DNA of 5,096 nucleotides. It comes from an uncultured Porphyromonadaceae bacterium (lineage in GTDB: Bacteria > Bacteroidota > Bacteroidia > Bacteroidales > Muribaculaceae). Position numbers and translations under genes: made by a program. The notes below the pieces were generated by a model. That model was given only the letters and a program-made list of their open reading frames with translations. It searched no databases and was not told the origin of the DNA. Positions 1 to 5,096 of this stretch are shown here, one piece after another. The DNA is taken from NCBI GenBank assembly GCA_946183895.1, contig CAMHDX010000107.1, forward strand, positions 1 through 5,096. The letters are read 5' to 3'. The stretch's first letter is position 1. The number at the start of each line of letters is the position of its first letter.

Positions 1-9
1 CAAATAGGC

Positions 10-26
10 TGCGCACAGGTTGCGCA
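10..26. repeat. Paired TGCGCA hexamers 11 bp apart
   Basis: The self-complementary hexamer TGCGCA occurs at 10-15 and again at 21-26, an 11-bp step of about one helical turn. The pair lies about 45 bp upstream of the putative -33 element of the regulator gene. It could be a protein-binding site or chance within the tail of an upstream gene. Forward frame 1 stays open until a TGA at 82-84 and frame 3 until a TAA at 39-41, but both are too short to identify as coding. The resemblance to a regulatory site is weak. Confidence 0.25.
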
Positions 27-69
27 TGGCGATGGCTGTAATTGGGGGGCAAAGCGACATGGGGCACGC

Positions 70-99
70 TTGGCGGTAAGATGATTTTTTGTAACTTTG
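70..99 (+). promoter_or_regulatory. Bacteroidetes-type promoter of the TPR/AraC regulator gene
   Basis: TAACTTTG at 92-99 matches the Bacteroidetes -7 consensus TAnnTTTG exactly. A TTGG at 70-73, 18 bp upstream, is a partial match to the -33 element TTTG, whose usual spacing is about 19-21 bp. Transcription would then start near 105-107, leaving a leader of about 25 nt before the ATG at 132. This site also decides the gene start, because the longer open frame from the ATG at 42 would begin upstream of the promoter. Confidence 0.7.
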
Positions 100-131
100 C
101 ACTCACAACCCGTGATAACCCCATTGCATTG

Positions 132-1784
132 ATGATAAAGACCTGGACAAGAATTATGATTGCCGCCGTGCTGGCTATTGCGCCGGCACTGATGATGGCA
201 GACAACAATAGCGTGACTGAGAAGTTACGCGAGTTTGACATGGCCACCGCGAGCACTCGCGTGGACATTGCCAACGCGTTGATGAAGACCCTTGCCGAGG
301 CTGAGCTTACCGAGGGCGTGATCGCCTTTGATGCCTCAACACCTGCCGACACGCTCGCGCAGCAGGTAAACTACTGGGCAGGCGAGTACCTCTACTCCAC
401 CGCCGACTATGCCGAGGCTCGCACTCGCGCCGAGCGCGCCCTGCCGCTATGCCGCGGCAAGGCCATTGAGGCAGACTGTCTCAACTTGCTCGCTCTGGTG
501 TGCTTTCGCCAGGCGGACTACGACGCTGCCGCCGACTATGCCATGCAGTGCTACGCCCTCGACGAGAAGAGTGGCGACCCCGACATGATGAGCGCCTCGC
601 TCAACACGATTGCCGGCATCTATCTGGGTGCCAATCGTCCGCAAGAGGCCGAGAAGTACATCCTCAAGGCGATTGACCAGGCGCAACGCGCCGACAATGC
701 GGCACGCATGGCGGTGCTGCAGGGCACCGCCAGCGAGGTGTACCACGCCATGCTCGACGACACGAAGGCCTTGCGCTACGCCATGCTTGCCCACGCCACC
801 GATAGCGCTCGCGGTCGCGCCGATCGCGCCGCCGTGCGCCTGGTGCAGGCTGCCTCGGCGCTCAACGGGTTGCACCGCTACGGCGAAGCGGAAGACGCGC
901 TGCGTCGCGCCATTCCGGTGCTGCGAGAGTGTGGCGACAGCCACTCGCTGGGCATCGCCTTGAACAAATTGGGCAAAGCGCTGCTGGATAGCGATCGTGC
1001 CGGCGAGGCGGTGCCGATGTTTCGCGAGGCGGCAGCCCTGTTTGTAGCCATGGGAGACATCGGCAACGAGCTGCACGCTCGGCGCGGCCTCTACGAGAGC
1101 CTGTGGGACATCAATCCCGACAGCGCCCACATTGAGCTTGACCGCTTTGACCTGCTCAAGGATTCACTCTACAGCCATGCCACCGCCAGTAGCCTCGCGC
1201 GCTTCAATGCCGAGTTTGACAACGAGTGGCTGCGGCAGGAAAACGCGCATCACCGCGCCATGCTGAGCCGATTAATCATTGGCGGCGGGGTGCTGCTGGC
1301 GGCGCTCATCGCATTATTGTGGTGGTACAGGCGGCGATCGCACATGCGCGTGGCGGCACTGCAAGCCATCATTGACGCCTACAACAACGATGCCGACAAT
1401 AACGACACCGACACTACCGCCGTGGCGAAAGGCGATAGCGCCGATGACGCCATCACCGAGGCCGACCGGGCCTTCCTTGACGACGTGGTGGCTAACGTGC
1501 GCGCCACCATGCCCGACGGCGACCACTCGCTCGAGGCGCTCGCCTCGGCAATGTGCATCACACGCGGCCACCTCAACCGCCGCATCAAGGACATCGCCGG
1601 CGTCACCGCCCAGCAGTATGTCACCCGGGTGCGGCTGGAACAAGCGCGCGCCATCCTGCGAGATGAGCCCACGGTGGCGGTTGCCGACGTGGCTTTCCGC
1701 TGCGGATTTGACGACGCGGCGAGTTTCACTCGCGCCTTCAAGCGCACCTTCAACATCACCCCTACTCAATTCCGCCAGCAGTAA
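132..1784 (+). CDS. Membrane-spanning TPR sensor with cytoplasmic AraC-family DNA-binding domain
   Basis: A 550-residue one-component regulator. Residues 1-23 form a signal peptide or signal anchor (K3, R7, then a hydrophobic stretch to A23). Residues 72-350 hold about seven TPR-like helical pairs at a regular 40-residue step (72-108, 112-148, 152-188, 191-229, 231-269, 271-309, 311-350). Residues 381-399 are a membrane helix followed by RRR (400-402), which places the C-terminus in the cytoplasm. An Asp/Asn-rich linker (about 413-440) follows. Residues 442-550 are an AraC/XylS domain with two helix-turn-helices (about 466-486 and 515-540); the second carries the family signature VADVAFRCGFDDAASFTRAF. 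There is no kinase or receiver domain, so it resembles a shortened hybrid two-component system. The ATG at 132 is chosen because it follows the promoter at 92-99 and gives a charged signal-peptide start. The ATG at 156 would lose the charged residues and the one at 42 lies upstream of the promoter. The ligand is unknown. The likely target is the 21-bp-spaced repeat downstream (inference). Confidence 0.9.
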   Translation: MIKTWTRIMIAAVLAIAPALMMADNNSVTEKLREFDMATASTRVDIANALMKTLAEAELTEGVIAFDASTPADTLAQQVNYWAGEYLYSTADYAEARTRAERALPLCRGKAIEADCLNLLALVCFRQADYDAAADYAMQCYALDEKSGDPDMMSASLNTIAGIYLGANRPQEAEKYILKAIDQAQRADNAARMAVLQGTASEVYHAMLDDTKALRYAMLAHATDSARGRADRAAVRLVQAASALNGLHRYGEAEDALRRAIPVLRECGDSHSLGIALNKLGKALLDSDRAGEAVPMFREAAALFVAMGDIGNELHARRGLYESLWDINPDSAHIELDRFDLLKDSLYSHATASSLARFNAEFDNEWLRQENAHHRAMLSRLIIGGGVLLAALIALLWWYRRRSHMRVAALQAIIDAYNNDADNNDTDTTAVAKGDSADDAITEADRAFLDDVVANVRATMPDGDHSLEALASAMCITRGHLNRRIKDIAGVTAQQYVTRVRLEQARAILRDEPTVAVADVAFRCGFDDAASFTRAFKRTFNITPTQFRQQ

Positions 1785-1795
1785 ATAGCGTCCAC

Positions 1796-1805
1796 TAGAC
1801 GTCTA
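1796..1805. promoter_or_regulatory. Perfect 10-bp palindrome TAGACGTCTA
   Basis: TAGACGTCTA equals its own reverse complement and begins 12 bp after the regulator's stop codon. It has no loop and no T-tract, so it is not a classical terminator. It may be a binding site for a dimeric protein, or chance. It is unrelated in sequence to the direct repeat that follows. Confidence 0.25.
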
Positions 1806-1817
1806 AACTCCCATTAA

Positions 1818-1850
1818 TGCACGATTGTGACAATTATTTGCACGATTGTG
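1818..1850 (+). promoter_or_regulatory. Candidate AraC-type operator: 12-bp direct repeat at 21-bp spacing
   Basis: TGCACGATTGTG occurs identically at 1818-1829 and 1839-1850. The similarity continues loosely into the AT-rich stretches that follow (ACAATTATTT and CATAATTATTTT). The 21-bp step puts both copies on the same face of the helix. AraC-family proteins typically bind direct repeats with this geometry, as at the E. coli araI1/araI2 half-sites. The site lies between a gene for an AraC-domain regulator and the start of a large surface-protein gene, so it is a natural operator for that regulator (inference). The second copy also forms the inverted repeat TGCAC-GATT-GTGCA (1839-1852) followed by a T-rich stretch, so a weak terminator for the upstream gene is an alternative reading. 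Confidence 0.6.
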
Positions 1851-1875
1851 CATAATTATTTTGTGCCGGATTTCG

Positions 1876-1883
1876 GAATTTTG
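1876..1883 (+). promoter_or_regulatory. Weak -7-like element upstream of the surface-protein gene
   Basis: GAATTTTG differs from TAnnTTTG at one base. TTATTTTG at 1856-1863 is a second candidate, also with one mismatch. Neither has a TTTG -33 element at the expected spacing. A poor core promoter directly downstream of a direct-repeat operator is what an activator-dependent promoter would look like, but the start of transcription cannot be fixed from sequence. The leader up to the ATG at 1919 is AT-rich and lacks a Shine-Dalgarno sequence. Confidence 0.3.
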
Positions 1884-1918
1884 TAACGTGAAATATTAAT
1901 ACTCTAAATATAACAAGC

Positions 1919-2446
1919 ATGAAACAAACCTTACGACTACTCAGCCTGGCTCTTGTCGTGCTGGCAATGTTGCCGGCGCGCGGCACATCAATTTGGGTAA
2001 ACGGCAACAAGATCACGGGCAGCACCACCATCAGCACCGGTGGCGGCACAGTAACCTACGACGCGACGAGCAAGGTGCTCACGCTCAACAACGTGGTGTT
2101 CAGCCGCAGCGGCAGCGACAACAACGGCATTGACAACGACGATGTTGAAGGGCTCCGAATCGTCTTTACGGGTACCAACTCAATGACAATCAACAACGCG
2201 AGCGTGGTCATTCCCGGCAACAACAGCGTCATTGAGGTTGCCGGCGGCACCACGACTTTCAAGTGTACCGCCACCAATCAGAATGCCATCGCCCTCTACG
2301 GCGACAACGTGACTGTGCGCGGTGCCGGCAAGCTGGTTCTCGAGTCGACCAACGGTCCTGCCATTCAGGGTCGCGAGGGCAGCAGCAACTCCATCGGATT
2401 TGCCAGTGCGAAATCAACTCCGGCCGCAACGACCTGTACAACTTGA
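1919..2446 (+). CDS. Secreted BspA-like/dockerin protein, N-terminal part (frameshifted)
   Basis: This is the 5' part of one gene interrupted by a -1 frameshift; the rest continues in another frame to 4779. Residues 1-22 are a clear signal peptide (MKQTLRLL, a hydrophobic core, cleavage probably after ARG), so the product is exported. Residues 24-163 are rich in Asn, Thr, Gly and Val, with short strand-like segments such as VTYDATSKVLTLNNV and LRIVFTGTNSMTINN. This pattern is typical of repetitive beta-helix-like or carbohydrate-binding-like modules at the front of Bacteroidales surface proteins; no catalytic motif is visible. After residue 163 (AGT at 2405-2407) the frame reads 12 residues unlike the rest and stops at 2444-2446. 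The ATG at 1919 is chosen for its signal peptide and its position after the intergenic region. Confidence 0.8.
   Translation: MKQTLRLLSLALVVLAMLPARGTSIWVNGNKITGSTTISTGGGTVTYDATSKVLTLNNVVFSRSGSDNNGIDNDDVEGLRIVFTGTNSMTINNASVVIPGNNSVIEVAGGTTTFKCTATNQNAIALYGDNVTVRGAGKLVLESTNGPAIQGREGSSNSIGFASAKSTPAATTCTT
2390..2412 (+). other. Frameshift point (-1) splitting the surface-protein gene
   Basis: Up to about 2407 the frame starting at 1919 gives the coherent beta-rich protein. From about 2407 the coherent protein continues in the frame one base back, beginning with CEINSGRNDLYN. Restoring one base here, for example AGT-TGC in place of AGTGC at 2405-2409, would join the two halves into one frame of 953 codons plus stop. 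No slippery heptamer of the X-XXY-YYZ type and no long homopolymer is present, so programmed slippage is unlikely. A real one-base deletion or an assembly/sequencing error are the main options. Confidence 0.85.
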
Positions 2447-4779
2447 GCAACGTCTACTTCTTCCCGAGCAGCAGCACGACGACCACCCGTGGCATTGATC
2501 AGACGACAAAGATTACGCTCAAGGCACACAGCAACACCAACTACGCCCACGCCTCGGGTGTATCGGGCTATCGTCCCCAGAGCGGCAGCAACATCACCAT
2601 CAAGTCGCCAACCTACGGCATGGTATTCTCAAGCCTCGCCACCGCTACCAATGCCACCAAGGAGTTTGTCATCACTGACGAGACCAATGCGTCAAACCTC
2701 ACCGACTATCAAGGCTACCTGTATGGTCTAGTCTATGAAGGCGGAACCACGATTGCCCAACTTGTCGGTCCCTCTGTCAACACCAAATACACCAAACCGA
2801 CAACTGCCAATATCCCTGGCTACGCCTACGTGGGCAGCGCATACTTTCCGGTAAGGATTTGCTCTGAAGCCTTTAACGGCATGACATCGCTCACCGCAGT
2901 GACACTTGACTATGGTGTGAGGGATATCTTCAACTATGCCTTCATGGGCTGCACATCGCTTAAGGAGCTACGCATTCCAAGTTCGGTCAGGATCATATAC
3001 AATACAACGGTAAATAAGATTTATTGGGCAACACTGGACCCCAACGCTGTGTCGGTGAACGCCGACGCGTTTAACCCCAACAACAACACCCTCCCGTCCG
3101 CCCGCACCCTGTATCTATCCACCCAACAAGCCTACTCGCGTGCCGACAACACCAAGTTCACCAAGTACTTCACCCGCACGGTCGATGGTGTGGAGGCTTG
3201 CGACTTCAAGACGGACTATCTCGCCTACGTTGCAACCAAGGAAGGCACCGCATCTAACAGCGGTGAGATGTCGCTCGTGTCGGGCGCTTACTTGAATCCA
3301 GCGTCCCCGTGGCGGGTGTCACTCACCGCATCCACCGCGTCATACTACCACCGCGGCGGCGACACATATGGCGGCAACAATGCCTACTACTATTGCACCG
3401 GCATCGCGCCCTACGCATTCTACAACCGCGATATCACACAGTTCACTATTGACTACGCTAATGTGAAAACCATCGGAGCATACGCCTTTCAAAACTGTAC
3501 TGGCTTGATCAGCGTTGACATCGGCACAGGCATGATCTCCATCGCCAGTACTGCCTTCAGCAACTGCACCGCCTTGCAGACCGTGAACTGGAATGCCGTG
3601 AACTATCCCGACATCGCACAGGGGCAATCGCCACTTAACCCACCGAGTAGTTCAATCAAGACGGTGAACTTTGGCAACTCAGTGCAACGCATCCCCGCTC
3701 ATCTGTGCGTCGGGACCTCGCTGACCCAGGTGACAATTCCCAACTCAGTGACGACCATCGGCGACTATGCCTTCGGCAATTGCAGCAAGTTGACCGCTGC
3801 GACCATCGGCACCGGCGTGACGTTGCTCGCATCCAATGCCTTCTATCAGTGCACTGCGCTGATGACGGTGAACTGGAATGCCAAGGCCTGCTCCAACTTT
3901 ACCCTATCGGCCTATCCATTCCAGCACAATACCCCAATCACCTCGTTCACCTTCGGCAACCAGGTGGAGGCAATTCCTGCCTACCTGTGCTTTGGGTTGA
4001 GCAAGCTGACGTCGGTCAATATACCGAGCTCGGTGACCACGATTGGCGACAATGCGTTCTTGCATTGCGACAAGTTGGCTAACGTGACTTTCTCGCCCAA
4101 CTTGAAGACCATCGGCAACGGCGCCTTCAAGGACAGCGGCATCACACGGGCGGACCTGAGCGCCACCGCGCTTGAGAGCGTCGGCAACGACCTGTTTGAC
4201 AACTGCACCGCGCTCACCACTGTCGAGCTGCCCGGAACACTCACGGCCTTGAGCAACAATATGTTCAAGGAGTGCACCGCGCTCGAGAGCGTCTCCATCC
4301 CCGAAACATTAACCACCATCGGCGACCAGGCATTCTACACCTGCTCGGCGTTGAAGAGCGTGACCCTGCCCCCGGCGGTAACCGCCATCGGCCACTCAGC
4401 GTTCTTCAAGTGCCAGGCACTCAAGAATATGTCGTCTTATCCCGACTGCCAGGACATCACCCTGGGCAGCGATGTGTTCGGGCTGCGCTACGGCACCACC
4501 GAAGGCTGCACACTGCATGTGCGCCCCAGCCAACTCCAGGCCTACAAGACCGCCGACCAGTGGAAGGAGTTCTTCAACATCGTGGGCGACCTGGAGGGCG
4601 ATGACACCAATCCGCTCGACGTTAACGGCGACGGCGATGTCAACGTGGGTGACGTGAACTATGTGCTCAACCTGATTCTCACCGAGGCCTACGAGGCGCA
4701 GGCCGATGTCAACAACGATGACGCGGTCAACGTGGGTGACGTCAACGTGATTCTCTCCTACATCCTCGAGAACTCATGA
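2407..4779 (+). CDS. BspA-like LRR protein with C-terminal dockerin (3' part of the frameshifted gene)
   Basis: About 790 residues, numbered here as 164-953 of the repaired protein. The frame is open back to an ATG at 2263, but residues before about 2407 are out-of-frame noise and no signal peptide or start context supports an independent gene. Residues 164-260 continue the beta-rich region. Residues 261-418 are a first module: a lead strand region, LRR_5 units (TSLTAVTLDYGVRDIFNYAF, CTSLKELRIPSSVRII) and a cap (TLYLSTQQAYSRADN). Residues 430-891 are a second, longer module of BspA/TpLRR repeats of about 23 residues with the pattern TxIGxxAFxxCxxLxxVxIPxxV, ending in a similar cap (LHVRPSQLQAYKTADQW). 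Residues 901-950 are a type I dockerin. BspA-family repeats usually mediate adhesion to host proteins or other cells, and dockerins bind cohesins. The likely role is a secreted or surface binding protein; no enzyme domain and no type IX sorting domain is seen. The partner is unknown. Confidence 0.85.
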   Translation, partial: CEINSGRNDLYNLSNVYFFPSSSTTTTRGIDQTTKITLKAHSNTNYAHASGVSGYRPQSGSNITIKSPTYGMVFSSLATATNATKEFVITDETNASNLTDYQGYLYGLVYEGGTTIAQLVGPSVNTKYTKPTTANIPGYAYVGSAYFPVRICSEAFNGMTSLTAVTLDYGVRDIFNYAFMGCTSLKELRIPSSVRIIYNTTVNKIYWATLDPNAVSVNADAFNPNNNTLPSARTLYLSTQQAYSRADNTKFTKYFTRTVDGVEACDFKTDYLAYVATKEGTASNSGEMSLVSGAYLNPASPWRVSLTASTASYYHRGGDTYGGNNAYYYCTGIAPYAFYNRDITQFTIDYANVKTIGAYAFQNCTGLISVDIGTGMISIASTAFSNCTALQTVNWNAVNYPDIAQGQSPLNPPSSSIKTVNFGNSVQRIPAHLCVGTSLTQVTIPNSVTTIGDYAFGNCSKLTAATIGTGVTLLASNAFYQCTALMTVNWNAKACSNFTLSAYPFQHNTPITSFTFGNQVEAIPAYLCFGLSKLTSVNIPSSVTTIGDNAFLHCDKLANVTFSPNLKTIGNGAFKDSGITRADLSATALESVGNDLFDNCTALTTVELPGTLTALSNNMFKECTALESVSIPETLTTIGDQAFYTCSALKSVTLPPAVTAIGHSAFFKCQALKNMSSYPDCQDITLGSDVFGLRYGTTEGCTLHVRPSQLQAYKTADQWKEFFNIVGDLEGDDTNPLDVNGDGDVNVGDVNYVLNLILTEAYEAQADVNNDDAVNVGDVNVILSYILENS
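3463..4032 (+). repeat. Two tandem 285-bp (95-residue) super-repeats within the LRR region
   Basis: The segment starting VKTIGAYAFQNCTGL at 3463 recurs as VTTIGDYAFGNCSKL at 3748, exactly 285 bp later. A third, diverging start (VTTIGDNAFLHCDKL) follows at 4033, again 285 bp on. Both full copies contain IGTG, an AST/ASN-AF turn, CTAL(Q/M)TVNWNA, a variable loop and then a VNF/FTF strand with IPA(H/Y)LC. The 15-mer GTGAACTGGAATGCC is identical at 3583-3597 and 3868-3882. Each unit spans several LRRs, so growth was by duplication of a multi-repeat block rather than of a single LRR. Confidence 0.8.
4618..4767 (+). other. Type I dockerin domain (two calcium-binding repeats)
   Basis: Residues 901-921 and 930-950 of the repaired protein are two copies of the dockerin repeat. 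The first has the loop DVNGDGDVNVGD (D901, N903, D905, N909, D912). The second has DVNNDDAVNVGD (D930, N932, D934, N938, D941). These residues match the 1-3-5-9-12 calcium ligands of the F-hand loop, and each is followed by a hydrophobic helix (YVLNLIL, VILSYIL). The 17-mer GTCAACGTGGGTGACGT is identical in both copies (4639-4655 and 4726-4742, an 87-bp step), which suggests recent duplication or gene conversion. Both repeats are intact, so the domain should fold and bind calcium. Confidence 0.85.
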
Positions 4780-4827
4780 GCGTTTTCTAACTAACAAATA
4801 AATCATTTTTTCAACACTTATTGACAC

Positions 4828-5096
4828 ATGAAGAAGATACTTCTATCACTCGCGATTGTCGCGATGACCGGCATCGCTGTGGCATGCAGCTCCGGCACTG
4901 AGAACAACACCCAAGAGGGCGCCGCCGAGGCCGCAACCGAGCAGACTGCCGAGCAGGCGGAGGCTGCCGAGGAGGAGGCACCTGCCGTTGACCCGCTCAA
5001 GCGCGACTTCGAAACCGCTGACTACACGCTCACCATTCCCGAGGGGTGGACCGGCGAGATTGACCCATTTGATTCCGTGGTGATGAAGGGCAAGGC
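4828..5096 (+). CDS. Putative lipoprotein, N-terminal part (runs off the window)
   Basis: The first 89 codons are visible. Residues 1-19 form a lipoprotein signal peptide (MKK, then a hydrophobic core) ending in a lipobox-like AVA-C with Cys20, so the product is probably lipid-anchored in the cell envelope. Residues 25-55 are a low-complexity Glu/Ala/Gln/Thr-rich spacer. A folded domain seems to start near residue 60 with FETADYTLTIPEGWTGEI. The TIPEGW pattern is seen at the start of small secreted domains such as PsbP/DUF1795-like folds, but this is only a hint and no function is assigned. The gene starts 48 bp after the upstream stop. The gap (4780-4827) is AT-rich and shows no clear TAnnTTTG promoter and no hairpin terminator, so co-transcription with the dockerin gene is possible. 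Confidence 0.8.
   Translation, partial: MKKILLSLAIVAMTGIAVACSSGTENNTQEGAAEAATEQTAEQAEAAEEEAPAVDPLKRDFETADYTLTIPEGWTGEIDPFDSVVMKGK

Noticed and set aside
447..1130. Long open frame on the minus strand (227 codons) inside the regulator gene
   Set aside because: It lies antisense to a well-supported TPR region and its low-complexity Val/Ala/Gly/His-rich product shows no domain. Open antisense frames are expected in GC-rich coding DNA.
1314..1769. Two minus-strand open frames antisense to the AraC domain
   Set aside because: They mirror the coding pattern of the sense gene and have no start context or domain.
1279..1788. Overlapping + strand frame across the membrane helix and AraC domain
   Set aside because: The product is rich in Arg, Pro, Ser and Thr with no recognisable domain, while the other frame gives a clear AraC signature.
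1839..1862. Rho-independent terminator for the regulator gene
   Set aside because: The TGCAC-GATT-GTGCA stem has only 5 bp and the following stretch (TAATTATTTT) is interrupted by A residues. The direct-repeat interpretation explains both copies, so the terminator is kept only as an alternative.
1834..2049. Minus-strand 71-codon frame across the intergenic region
   Set aside because: It covers the operator-like repeat and the signal peptide of the surface protein on the opposite strand. No promoter or recognisable protein feature was seen.
2263..2406. ATG at 2263 as the true start of a separate LRR/dockerin gene
   Set aside because: The first 48 residues are Arg/Gln/His/Cys-rich and lack a signal peptide. 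They are the out-of-frame reading of the N-terminal part, so a frameshift in one gene explains the data better.
2399..2415. Programmed -1 ribosomal frameshifting at the break
   Set aside because: No slippery heptamer or A-tract is present around the switch point, and no strong downstream hairpin was evident by eye.
3463..4400. CRISPR-like or mobile-element repeat
   Set aside because: The repeats lie in frame inside a coding region and correspond to protein LRR units. There are no spacers, terminal inverted repeats or transposase.

Overview
This window looks like a moderately GC-rich member of the Bacteroidales, with a gut Muribaculaceae or Prevotella-like genome as the best guess. The evidence is a Bacteroidetes-type promoter (TAnnTTTG at 92-99), no Shine-Dalgarno sequences before the starts, a membrane-spanning TPR/AraC regulator, a BspA-like leucine-rich-repeat surface protein ending in a type I dockerin, and a short lipoprotein signal peptide. 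No genus-level marker is present.

Layout, all on the + strand. Positions 1-131 hold a short leader with the promoter. Positions 132-1784 encode a 550-residue one-component regulator: signal peptide, about seven periplasmic TPR units with a 40-residue period, one membrane segment and a cytoplasmic AraC-type DNA-binding domain. Positions 1785-1917 are an AT-rich intergenic region with a 12-bp perfect direct repeat at exactly 21-bp spacing and a 10-bp palindrome. Positions 1919-4779 are one large secreted-protein gene broken by a single -1 frameshift near 2407. Read through the break, it encodes about 953 residues: signal peptide, a beta-rich N-terminal region, two BspA-like LRR modules that each end in a similar cap, and a C-terminal dockerin. 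Positions 4828-5096 are the start of a lipoprotein gene that runs off the window.

Working model (inference): the regulator senses something in the periplasm through its TPR domain. Its cytoplasmic AraC domain binds the 21-bp-spaced repeat and controls the downstream gene for the LRR/dockerin surface protein. The lipoprotein begins 48 bp after that gene with no visible promoter or terminator between them, so it may be co-transcribed.

The points most worth following up are the candidate AraC operator next to its likely regulator, the frameshift (real inactivation or sequencing error), and the dockerin on an LRR protein with no cohesin partner in view.
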